Source: Ichthyophis bannanicus (Eukaryota; Chordata; Amphibia; Gymnophiona; Ichthyophiidae). Taken from it: a stretch of 64,000 nt of DNA. A program made the translations under genes and the position numbers. Below the pieces are notes generated by a model. The model had not been told where the DNA came from. It did not search any database and saw nothing but the letters and a program-made list of their open reading frames with translations. This document shows, piece by piece, positions 1-9,225 of the stretch. The number at the start of each line of letters is the position of its first letter. The stretch's first letter is position 1. The stretch lies in assembly GCA_033557465.1 (NCBI GenBank), contig CM066039.1, positions 395,889,440-395,953,439 of the forward strand, in the 5' to 3' direction.

Positions 1-1049
1 CCCAGTATTCCCTCGTTTCTCTCTCAATGTCCTCTCTGATCTGCCCATCTTCTAATAAGGATTCATTAAGCCTCCAAAACTGCCTGCCTTTCCCCTCGCC
101 CTCCATTATCAATCTGACCGCTACTGGTGCATGGTCAGACCAGGAAATAGATTCCATTTCCGCCCCCTTAATCCTACCCCCCACCTCCTTCGAGACCCAA
201 ATAGCATCTATTCTTGAATAGGAGCCATATACTGGCAAGAAGTAAGAGAATTGTCTCTTCCCTGGGTGTTGTATCTCCAAACAATGCTGCAATACAAAGT
301 TACGCTATCTATTCCTATCCGTCCTTTTACCCTCTCTTGCCCCTGTGGCATCCCTAGCCGGATTCCATGTGAGATTGAAGTCGCCTCCACATATGAGTAG
401 TCCCTCCCCCAATTTCCCCACCTCTTTGTTCAATTTTGTCCAGAATTCACGTTGTGCTCCTGTTGGTGCATACACATTCATTATACAGTACCATTCATTC
501 CCCACCTTCAGACGCAATAATAGATATCTCCCCACTTTGTCCCGCACAATAGATTGTAATTGCATCTTTAACCTGGCAGCAGTCAGTATAGCAGCCCCTC
601 CTTTTTTCTTTTCTACAGTGTTAGATGCGTGTATACACACTCCATATCCCCCGGGCTTAAGCAGGTGCGCTGTCGCTCTTGTCAGATGTGTTTCCTGTGT
701 CATCACTATCGCTGCTTTCTGACGGGCGATTTCTACAGTGTTAGATGCGTGTATACATACTCCATATCCACCAGGCTTAAGCAGGTGCGCTGTCGCTCTT
801 GTCAGATGTGTTTCCTGTGTCATCACTATCGCTGCTTTCTGACGGGCGATTTCTACAGTGTTAGATGCGTGTATACATACTCCATATCCCGTGGGCTTAA
901 CCAGGTGCTCTGTCGCTCTTGTCAGATGTGTTTCCTGTATCTTCACTATCTCTGCTTTCTGACAGGTGATTTCTACTGTATTAGATGCATGTATACACAC
1001 TCCATATCCTCCGGGCTTAAGCAGGTGCTCAGTCGCTCTTGTCAGATGC
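1..1049 (-). mobile_element. L1-type LINE ORF2 endonuclease fragment, degenerate
   Basis: Read on the minus strand, this stretch encodes part of an apurinic-type endonuclease like the one at the N-terminus of L1 ORF2, which nicks target DNA for reverse transcription. Visible hallmarks are QETHL, then GGAAIL, MNVYAPTGAQ and GGDFNLTWNPARD near 330-620. After a frame change near 300 come SRIDA, a WSDHAPVAV motif near 100-150, and WRLNESLL near the window edge. The order and spacing match L1 endonuclease, not CR1. The segment around QETHL is present several times in tandem (see the 120-bp array). The reverse transcriptase would lie off the left edge. The N-terminal start is missing, replaced by the array and later insertions. 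It is a pseudogene. Confidence 0.75.
617..1049. repeat. 120-bp tandem array, left block (about 3.6 units)
   Basis: Units of 120 bp, recognisable by the shared phrases ttctgacgggcgatttctac and tcgctcttgtcagatg, follow one another with few differences. On the minus strand each unit encodes 40 residues of the L1 endonuclease (QETHLTRATEHL, then a GGYGVCIHASNTVE stretch). The block is cut at 1050-1054 by a CR1 insertion and resumes at 2559. Confidence 0.9.
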
Positions 1050-1054
1050 GTTTC

Positions 1055-2558
1055 TGACGGAACTTGGGGACGTTCTAGCAGCTCCACTGACTGACCTTTT
1101 CAGTGCCTCGTTGGAGTCAGGAGTGGTGCCAAAGGACTGGAGAGAGGCTCATGTGATGCCTTTACACAAAAGCGGAAGTAAGGATGTGGTTGAAAACTAC
1201 AGGCCAGTTAGTTTCACTTCGGTGGTGAGTAAATTATTGGAAACGCTGCTGAAAGAGAAAATAGTGAGGTTTCTGGAGTCCAGCAGATTACAGGATCCGA
1301 GGCAGCATGGATTCACCAGAGGCAGGTCTTGTCAGACAAATCTGATTGATTTCTTTGACTGGGTGACCAGGGAGTTGGACCGAGGGAGAGCCCTAGATAT
1401 GGTGTATTTAGATTTCAGTAAAGCCTTTGACACTGTTCCTCACAGGTGACTTATAAACAAACTGAGCACCCTAGGGATGGACCCTAAAGTTACTGCTTGG
1501 GTTAGAAATTGGTTGGGTGGGAGGCGGCAAAGAGTACAAGTAAATGGAACTCACTCTGAGGAGAAGGATGTTACCAGTGGTGTGCCCCAGGGATCTGTCC
1601 TTGGTCCGATTCTTTTTAACATCTTTGTTAGTGATATAGCGGAAGGGCTGTCAGGTAAGGTTTGCCTCTTTGCAGATGATACCAAAATCTGCAATACAGT
1701 AGACACCCAGGAAGGTGTAGATAACATGAGGAGGGATCTAGCTAAGCTTGAAGAATGGTCTAGAATTTGGCAGCTGGGATTTAATGTTAAAAAATGTAAG
1801 GTCATGCATTTGGGCTACAGTAATCCAAGGGAGCAATACAGTATAGGAGGTGAAATACTTTTGTCCACTAAAGAAGAGCGGGACCTAGGCGTGGTTGTGT
1901 CTGATGATGTTAAAGTAGCTAAACAGGTAGAAAAGGCGATGGCAAAAGCTAGAAGGATGCTTGGGTGCATACAGAGAGGAATGGCTAGCAGAAAAAAGGA
2001 GGTGATAATGCCTCTGTTTAAGTCTTTGGTGCGACCTCATTTGGAGTATAGTGTGCAGTTTTGGAGACCGCACCTTCAAAAAGATGTGAACAGGATGGAG
2101 TGGGTGCAGAGGTTGGCTACTAAAATGATTAGTGGGCTTCATTATAAAGCATATGAGGACAGACTTAAGGATATTAATATGTACACGTTAGAGGAAAGGT
2201 GGGATAGAGGTGATATGATTGAGATGTTTAAATACCTCCGTGGCATAAATGTTCAGGGAGAGAGCCTCTTTCAATTGAAAGCAAGTTCTGCTACGAGGGG
2301 ACATGGGATGAGGGTGAAGGGAGATAGATTCAGGAGTGATATGCGGAAATATTTCTTTATGGAAAGAGTAGTGGATCCGTGGAATACTCTCCCGGTGGAG
2401 GTGGTAGAGATGAGGACAGTAACTGAATTCAAAAAAGCATGGGACCAACACAGAAGATCTCTAAAGGTAAAAAGGGGACTGTTGTAGTTGTTGATATGGA
2501 AGGACAGACTAGATAGGCCATGTGGTCTTTTTCTGTCATCATGTTTCTATATTTCTAT
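1055..2558 (+). mobile_element. CR1-clade LINE, 5'-truncated copy 1 (reverse transcriptase to 3' end)
   Basis: The reading frame encodes most of a CR1-type reverse transcriptase. In order it shows ENYRPVSFTS, QHGFTRGRSCQTNL, YLDFSKAFDTVPHR, SGVPQGSVLGPILF, the catalytic FADDTKI near 1670-1690, and the C-terminal HLEYSVQFWRPHL and DPWNTLPVEVVEM. One in-frame TGA at 1447-1449, after the residues HR, interrupts it; the frame continues to 2487. The 3' tail ends in repeated tttctatg-like words, as CR1 tails do. Both ends abut the same 120-bp satellite, with gtttc at 1050-1054 and again at 2559-2563, a possible short target duplication. The endonuclease is absent, so the copy is dead on arrival. 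Confidence 0.88.
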
Positions 2559-4842
2559 GTTTCCTGTGTCATCACTATCTCTGCTTTCTGACGGGCGATT
2601 TCTACAGTGTTAGATGCATGTATACACACTCCATATCCCCCAGGCTTAAGCAGGTGCTCAGTCGCTCTTGCCAGATGCGTTTCCTGTATCTTCACTATCT
2701 CTGCTTTCTGACGGGCGATTTCTACAGTGTTAGATGGGTGTTTACACACTCCATATCCCCTAGGCTTAACCAGGTACTCTGTCGCTCTTGTCAGATGTGT
2801 TTCCTTTGTCTTCACTATCTCTGCTTTCTGACGGGCGATTTCTACTGTATTAGATGTGTGTATACACACTCCATATCCCCTAGGCTTAACCAGGTGCTCT
2901 GTCGCTCTTGTCAGATGTGTTTCCTTTGTCTTCACTATCTCTGCTTTCTGACGGGCGATTTCTACTGTATTAGATGCGTGTATACACACTCCATATCCCT
3001 TAGGCTTAACCAGGTGCTCGGTTGCTCTTGTCAGAAGTGTTTCCTGTATCTTCACTATCTCTGCTTTCTGACGGGCGATTTCTACAGTGTTAGATGCGTG
3101 TATACACACTCCATATCCCCCGGGCTTAACCAGGTGCTCTGTCGCTATTGTCAGATGCGTTTCCTGTATCTTCACTATCGCTGCTTTCTGACGGGCGATT
3201 TCTACAGTGTTAGATGCGTGTATACACACTCCATATCCCCCAGGCTTAAGCAGGTGCTCTGTCGCTCTTGTCAGATGCGTTTCCTGTATCTTCACTATCT
3301 CTGTTTTCTGACGGGCGATTTCTACTGTATTAGATGTGTGTATACACACTCCATATCCCCCGGGCTTAACCAGGTGCTCTGCCGCTCTTGTCAGATGCGT
3401 TTCCTGTATCTTCACTATCTCTTCTTTCTGACTGGTGATTTCTACTGTATTAGATGTGTGTATACACACTCCATATCCCCCGGGCTTAACCAGGTACTCT
3501 GTTGCTCTTGTCAGATGCGTTTCCTGTATCATCACTATCGCTGCTTTCTGACGGGCGATTTCTACAGTGTTAGATGCGTGTATACACACTCCATATCCCC
3601 CGGGCTTAACCAGGTGCTCAGTCGCTCTTCTCAGATGTGTTTCCTGTGTCATCACTATCTCTGCTTTCTGACAGGTGATTTCTACTGTATTAGATGCATG
3701 TATACACACTCCATATCCCCCGGGCTTAACCAGGTGCTCGGTCGCTCTTGTCAGATGTGTTTCCTATATCTTCACTATCTCTGCTTTCTGACGGGCGATT
3801 TCTACAGTGTTAGATGCGTGTATACACACTCCATATCCCCTGGGCTTAACCAGGTGCTCTATCGCTCTTGTCAGATGCGTTTCCTGTATCATCACTATCT
3901 CTGCTTTCTGACGGGCGATTTCTACAGTATTAGATGTGTGTATACACACTCCATATCTCCCGGGCTTAACCAGGTGCTCTGTCGCTCTTGTCAGATGCAT
4001 TTCCTGTATCATCACTATCGCTGCTTTCTGACGGGCAATTTCTACAGTGTTAGATGCACGTATACACACTCCATATCCCCCGGGCTTAAGCAGGTCCTCT
4101 GTCGCTCTTGTCAGATGCGTTTCCTGTATCAACACTATCGCTGCTTTCTGACGGGCGATTTCTACAGTGTTAGATGCGTGTATACACACTCCATATCCCC
4201 CGGGCTTAACCAGGTGCTCAGTCGCTCTTGTCAGATGCGTTTCATGTATCATCACTATCGCTGCCTCTGACGGGCGATTTCTACAGTGTTAGATGCGTGT
4301 ATACACACTCCATATCCCCCGGGCTTAAGCAGGTGGTCTGTCGCTCTTGTCAGATGTGTTTCCTGTGTCATCACTATCTCTGCTTTCTGACGGGCGATTT
4401 CTAATGTATTAGATGCATGTATACACACTCCATATCTCCCGGGCTTAACCAGGTAGTCTGTCGGTCTTGTCAGATGCGTTTCCTGTATCATCACTATCGC
4501 TGCTTTCTGACGGGTGATTTCTACAGTTGTAGATGCGTGTATACACACTCCATATCCCCTAGGCTTAACCAGGTGCTCTGTCGCTCTTGTCAGATGCGTT
4601 TCCTGTATCATCACTATCGCTGCTTTCTGACGGGCGATTTCTACAGTTTTAGATGCGTGTATACACACTCCATATCCCGTAGGCTTAACCAGGTGCTCAG
4701 TCGCTCTTGTCAGATGCGTTTCCTGTGTCATCACTATCTCTGCTTTCTGACGGGCGATTTCTACTGTATTAGATGCGTGTATACACACTCCATATCCTCC
4801 GGGCTTAAGCAGGTGCTCAGTCGCTCTTGTCAGATGCGTTTC
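2559..4842. repeat. 120-bp tandem array, right block (about 19 units)
   Basis: About nineteen further units of the satellite seen at 617-1049. Units differ by scattered substitutions, for example gggcgattt versus ggtgattt and agtgtt versus tgtatt. A 1-bp deletion near 4264 is the only frame-breaking change I noticed. Because 120 is a multiple of three, both strands keep long open frames: the minus frame is the L1 endonuclease segment and the + frame is a by-product. Confidence 0.92.
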
Positions 4843-5427
4843 TGACGGAACTTGGGGACGTTCTAGCAGCTCCACTGACTGACCTTTTCAGTGCCTCGTT
4901 GGAGTCGGGAGTGGTGCCAAAGGACTGGAGAGAGGCTCATGTGATGCCTTTACACAAAAGCGGAAGTAAGGATGTGGTTGAAAACTACAGGCCAGTTAGT
5001 TTCACTTCGGTGGTGAGTAAATTATTGGAAACGCTGCTGAAAGAGAAAATAGTGAGGTTTCTGGAGTCCAGCAGATTACAGGATCCGAGGCAGCATGGAT
5101 TCACCAGAGGCAGGTCTTGTCAGACAAATCTGATTGATTTCTTTGACTGGGTGACCAGGGAGTTGGACCGAGGGAGAGCCCTAGATGTGGTGTATTTAGA
5201 TTTCAGTAAAGCCTTTGACACTGTTCCTCACAGGTGACTTATAAACAAACTGAGCACCCTAGGGATGGACCCTAAAGTTACTGCTTGGGTTAGAAATTGG
5301 ATGGGTGGGAGGCGACAAAGAGTACAAGTAAATGGAACTCACTCTGAGGAGAAGGATGTTACCAGTGGTGTGCCCCAGGGATCTGTCCTTGGTCCGATTC
5401 TTTTTAACTTCTTTGTTAGTGATATAG
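4843..5427 (+). mobile_element. CR1-clade LINE, copy 2, truncated at both ends
   Basis: Nearly identical to the first 590 bp of the CR1 at 1055, including the junction with the satellite (gcgtttc followed by tgacggaac) and the in-frame TGA after HR. Only a few substitutions separate them, for example a methionine to valine change in the residues before YLDFSKAFD. It breaks off at gtgatatag inside the LFNFFVSDI segment, where a different LINE continues. Sharing the 5' breakpoint and target means that this copy arose by duplication of the array, not by a second insertion. Confidence 0.87.
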
Positions 5428-6440
5428 TGATATTTACATGCAGCCAATTTGCAAGATCATCCGATCCTTCAATGTTGACTGCATGTTATACGATGACGAT
5501 GTCCTGCTGTACATACCCTTCTCTACGGAACATCTGGACCTCTCTCCACTGACGAGCTGTTTCAATGCAATATCTGACTGGCTTCTCTCCCAAAACCTCC
5601 GCATACAACATAAGAAAACGGAAGTACTCTTCATTACGAGGAACCCTAACTTCACCCCACCACAATTCCTTAAAGTAAAAGAAGCAGAGTTACAATCTAA
5701 GCCATCAATACGCAACCTGGGAGTCGCCTTGGATCAACGCCTGGCCATGAAAGCCCACATAGGGAACACAGTCAGAACAGTATACTACAAGATCCGCTCA
5801 CTTAGGCATTTACGTTCCATGCTGGAACCAAATGACTTCAGGACTATATACCAGGCGTTGATCATACCTCATTTTGACTATGCCAATGCCATCCTACAAG
5901 GCCTGCCCCTATCCACCTTGAACCCGCTGCAGCTCGCCATGAACGCGGCAGCAAGGGTCATCCATGGAGCCTCCAGAAGCGACCACGTGACACCTTTGCT
6001 GATACAGTTACATTGGCTACCTATCCAGGCTAGAATCGTTTTCAAGACTTTGTTACTCACTTTTAAAGCTATTAACAAGCTCTCCTCTGATTCAATAACT
6101 GCCCTCATCCATACCACATCTCCAAATAGAGCAAGAAGATCCACGGCTATAAACTCCCTAAAAGTCCCGAAAGCATTAACAGATTGCTCTGCATCCACAG
6201 CCAATAGGGCGTTTAGTATCAGTGCGCCAAGATGCTGGAACGCATTACCTCCAGATATCCGGGCTATTAAGAGCCTTACACAGTTTAGGAAAGCCCTTAA
6301 ATGCCACCTTTTCAATAAGTACCTCATAGAACCCAACCCCACCCCATTGAGACCGGAGATGCAATCCGCTAAGCAAATATATGGTTTCCCAACAACATGC
6401 CAAGAAAGATACCCTAACCCTTAGTGGTGCATATGTTTCT
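5428..6440 (+). mobile_element. L2-like LINE, C-terminal half of reverse transcriptase
   Basis: An open frame to 6424 encodes the second half of an L2-group reverse transcriptase. It starts with IYMQPICKI, then a degenerate catalytic box YDDDVLLY (usually YADD), KKTEVLFIT, IRNLGVALDQRL, then HFDYANAILQGLP, HVTPLLIQLHWLPI and FSISAPRCWNALPPDIR. The first half is missing: the sequence to the left is CR1. No clear 3' tail repeat is seen, so the right edge is approximate. Confidence 0.83.
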
Positions 6441-6790
6441 ATGGAATTCATGTTCATATGACTCTATGTAGCAAGATTTGTATAATGATTCTGAGAGGAG
6501 GAGAGTATTTAAGGGATCACTGGCTGCCTACAGGAATCCACCACATTCCCTTATCCTTACTGGGGTAACTTCTGAAAGATTTTTTATACATAAATGGCCT
6601 CATAAAATTCCCCATAGTTGGTGAATGAAAGTTTGCATGGTGGCAAGGGGAGACCCATGTTTCACGTGACCCCTTTACCTTGGGCAGAGTCATGAAATAC
6701 ATGTGTAGCCTGATATAGGAACCAACATGACCGTGACTCTTTGCTCCTAGAGTAAGCCTTTTTCCGTAAATATTGTCTCAGATCATGCTA
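6441..6790. other. Intron or flanking sequence without recognised content
   Basis: AT-moderate single-copy-looking sequence. No exon, tRNA box or transposon motif was recognised. Confidence 0.4.
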
Positions 6791-6794
6791 CTGC

Positions 6795-6965
6795 TTCCTA
6801 CGAACCCCACTGCAGCTTCCTCTGATCTTGGACAAGTCACTTAACCCTCCATTGCTTCAGGTACAAACTTAAATTGTAAGTCCTCTGGGGACAGAAAAAT
6901 GCCGATAGTACCCGAGGGCAACTTGCCTTGAATTTCTGAAAAAAGGTATGAGCTAAATCCAGTTC
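6795..6965 (+). mobile_element. SINE fragment, tRNA-less body
   Basis: Contains the phrases ttggacaagtcacttaaccc and tccattgcttcaggtacaaa, then ttgtaagtcctctggggaca. These also occur in the body of the tRNA-derived SINEs at 9000 and 45,850, or are typical of vertebrate SINE bodies. The tRNA head with its A and B boxes is not preserved. The far end fades into sequence resembling a SINE 3' region. Confidence 0.6.
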
Positions 6966-7355
6966 CCTTTGCCTTACTGATTTGCCCAGATGTACTTGTG
7001 TATTATTAGTGTCTTGTTTTCAAAGTCAGAGTTTCAGTAATTGGAATAGATAAATAAACTGTAGACTTATAACGAATGTGCGGAAATGGCTTTATGAAAG
7101 AAGCTGTGTTGGACTGCCTCAGTACAGCCGGAAATCTCCTCCTTCCCCCATCACCTCATTCACGGTAGATTATGGGAGAAATCTCAAGTGATGGTGATTT
7201 TGGATATTCCCCTTGTGTTGACCACAGTAGGCTACTTTGATTGCTTGTCTTGCTGCTGTTCCACTCAAAGATGGCTACAGTAACAGCTCTGACTTGTTCT
7301 GAAACTTTTGACACAGAGCATAACTGATGTGTGATTTTGTTTTCTTTTTTTTCAG
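6966..7355. other. Intron upstream of the first DDR exon seen
   Basis: No repeat or exon recognised until the polypyrimidine tract ttttctttttttcag, the splice acceptor ending at 7355. Earlier exons of the gene (discoidin and discoidin-like domains) must lie left of the window. Confidence 0.5.
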
Positions 7356-7451
7356 ACATGGACATGGTTAATCCAACCCTGCTGACAATGCCTCCAACCA
7401 AAGCAGAAACCACCCAGAAGCCACTGACTCAAACCACTGAGAGACCAACAG
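7356..7451 (+). CDS. ddr2l: DDR2-like receptor kinase, exon for extracellular stalk
   Basis: A 96-bp exon between a strong acceptor (ttttttcag at 7355) and a donor (acag/gtaaaa). Both boundaries are phase 1, and it joins the next exon through a split aspartate codon. It encodes a threonine- and proline-rich segment with MPPTKAETTQKPLTQTTERP. A flexible, probably O-glycosylated stalk between the discoidin-like domain and the membrane is known in DDR receptors. Assignment rests on phase, splice sites and position just before the transmembrane exon, because the sequence itself is poorly conserved. The symbol is provisional. Confidence 0.65.
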
Positions 7452-7647
7452 GTAAAAGGGGGGGGGGGGTGAGGGAGACATTGAGGAGATTTAGGGTGGA
7501 GGAGACTTAATGCATGAGGGAAGAGGTGAAGTGAAGAGTATAGGAGGAGGGTTGGGAAGAAGCTTTGCAGAGCAAGGTCATGGGATGGGGGGCAAAGAGA
7601 CGGTGCAGTTTGTAATGTACCCCCCTCCCATTTCCTCTCCTCCTCAG
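7452..7647 (+). other. Short intron of the DDR2-like gene
   Basis: A 196-bp phase-1 intron starting gtaaaagggg, with a run of G near 7458-7468 and a pyrimidine-rich acceptor ending tcctcag at 7647. Confidence 0.6.
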
Positions 7648-7805
7648 ACACCACCTCCCCTTTCACCATAAGCAGACCTGTGGAAAAAACTGATGAGTCC
7701 AACACGTCTATCCTGATTGGCTGTCTGGTGGCCATTATCCTGCTCCTTCTCCTGGTCATTCTGCTCATCCTCTGGAAGCAATATGTCCGGAAGAGACTGA
7801 AGAAG
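7648..7805 (+). CDS. ddr2l: DDR2-like receptor kinase, transmembrane exon
   Basis: A 158-bp exon that enters in phase 1 and leaves in phase 0 (aagaag/gtgcga). It encodes a short juxtamembrane stretch with DESNTS, then ILIGCLVAIILLLLLVILL, a single transmembrane helix, followed by a stop-transfer patch (KQYVRKRLKK). The ILIGCLVAII start is characteristic of both DDR1 and DDR2. The leucine run resembles DDR1, while ESNTS before it resembles DDR2. The receptor is a collagen-binding tyrosine kinase, and this helix links the collagen-binding ectodomain to the kinase and supports dimerisation in the family. Confidence 0.88.
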
Positions 7806-8739
7806 GTGCGAGTCCAGCACTTGGACGCTTCATGGAAAGACTGTAGAGCCCAGTGTACCACTTCAGAAAGCCATCTGAAAGCATGTTTGCTCTGGTATTG
7901 ATTGAATCCCAACCAAAAGAAGGAGTGAGGACACCACACTTGCAGAAAAAGCCGTTATTATGTCCAAGTGTGCTACCCCGCTTCTCCTTTTGGTCATGAT
8001 TTTGTGAGGGTCTCCCCTTGTTTTCTTTCTTTTGTTCATTGATTGAATCCCACCTTGGGTCCCACAGGGGAACTTCAGTGTAGCTTAAAAAGAAACAACC
8101 CCCAAGAAAAGCTTGTTAAATCCTTTTCTAGAAAAGCCTAGAATTGTTTTTGCTTTGTGGCTCTTAATATCCTTGACAGACAAACAGAGCTTCAGTGGTA
8201 TGGATGTGGTAGGTGACATGAAGGCACAAAACTTGAATCCATGTCCTTTCTCAGTCCCTTTGAGACTTAGGGATGACTCACTTGGTCTCTTTGTGCCCAT
8301 CTGTGAGTGGTGAATAATCTGGTCAACATTGAACAGCATTTATTCAGTCAGCATTTGGGCCAAACGTCATGCAAATGGTGGCGATATTTGACCAGATCCT
8401 CCAGTCCAACTTTATCTCTTTAAGTGGCCTCATGAATAACAGTCCTAAATTTAAATGCATAATTTATCTGTTTAAAGCTAAGACCACATCCGCCTTGACC
8501 CAGCTAAAATGGGAATTTTCCTAAAGCTATTCGGGAAACATATCCAGATCTCTTTAAAGCACTGGACGGACCACTGAATACTTGCGTTTTCTTTTGAGAA
8601 GATGTTGTGTAGTTCATTATCTCTTCCGTTGAGGTCTCTATTCAATGCTTTGGCATCTCCTTTCCTAACAGTCTCTTTAGTTGTTCCTGCTGTATTAGCA
8701 CTTTGGGTCTCACCTGCCTCGTGACATTTCGTCTTGCAG
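7806..8739 (+). other. Intron of the DDR2-like gene
   Basis: A phase-0 intron, gtgcga to cttgcag. I saw no transposon with recognisable coding or SINE boxes. An in-frame extension of the upstream exon to 7899 is intron read-through. Confidence 0.6.
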
Positions 8740-8935
8740 TCTCCCCGCCGGATCCTGGAGGACGATGCCACTGCTCGCCTGTCGTTTTATAGCTCCGCCA
8801 TGAACAACCATCAGACACAGATCCTCCAATCCAATCCCACCTATGAGCGGGTCTTTCCACTGGACCTGGAATACCAGGAGCCTACGGTGCCACCGCGCAA
8901 ACTCCCAGAACTCTCCCAAAGCGCAGAGGATTCAG
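8740..8935 (+). CDS. ddr2l: DDR2-like receptor kinase, cytoplasmic juxtamembrane exon
   Basis: A 196-bp exon, phase 0 in (gtcttgcag before it) and phase 1 out (tcag/gtggga). It begins SPRRILEDDATARLS, which aligns with the start of the DDR2 juxtamembrane region. It carries NPTY at 8833-8844, an NPxY-type motif that in DDR1 binds the phosphotyrosine-binding domain of Shc. It ends YERVFPLDLEYQEP and RKLPEL, again like DDR2. The tyrosines at NPTY and YQEP are candidate phosphorylation sites. In human DDR2 the equivalent position has no NPxY, as far as I recall, so this exon combines features of both paralogues. Confidence 0.88.
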
Positions 8936-8989
8936 GTGGGAGCAAGTACAATCTTCCAGAATGACGAGAGGGTCTAGGAACCTATGTGG

Positions 8990-9222
8990 AGTGGAGGAGG
9001 AGCCTAATGGTTAGAGCACTGGCTTTGGACCCCAGAGACCAGGGTTTGAGTCCCACTAGCGCTCCTTGTGGCCTTGGGCAAGTCACTTAACCCTCCATTG
9101 CCTCAGAAAAATCCAAGTTATCAATATCCATGTTTAATGTACATTACCGAGTTTAAGTTATAATGTAAACCACTTTGATTGAAATGATAAAGCGGTATAA
9201 AAAAACTGTTAAATAAATAAAT
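8990..9222 (+). mobile_element. tRNA-derived SINE with LINE-like tail
   Basis: The head shows an A-box-like gcctaatggttagagcac and a B-box-like gggtttgagtccc (RNA polymerase III promoter). It is followed by cttgggcaagtcacttaacc and a tail with a stem-loop (accactt pairing with aagcggt, 9169-9196) and (aaat)n at 9211-9222. The same tail stem-loop closes the L2-like LINE at 32,724. Confidence 0.85.
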
Positions 9223-9225
9223 AAA

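Noticed and set aside
1447..1449. Selenocysteine or programmed read-through at the CR1 TGA
   Set aside because: No stem-loop or read-through context was seen, and the copies are truncated pseudogenes; an inherited nonsense change is simpler.
2522..4270. A 582-codon + strand frame
   Set aside because: It is the opposite-strand reading of the 120-bp satellite. The minus strand carries the L1 endonuclease segment; the + frame is open only because the unit length is a multiple of three.
7806..7901. Exon extension of the transmembrane exon to 7901
   Set aside because: A good donor (aagaag/gtgcga) at 7805 keeps phase with the exon at 8740; the extension has no similarity to DDR proteins.
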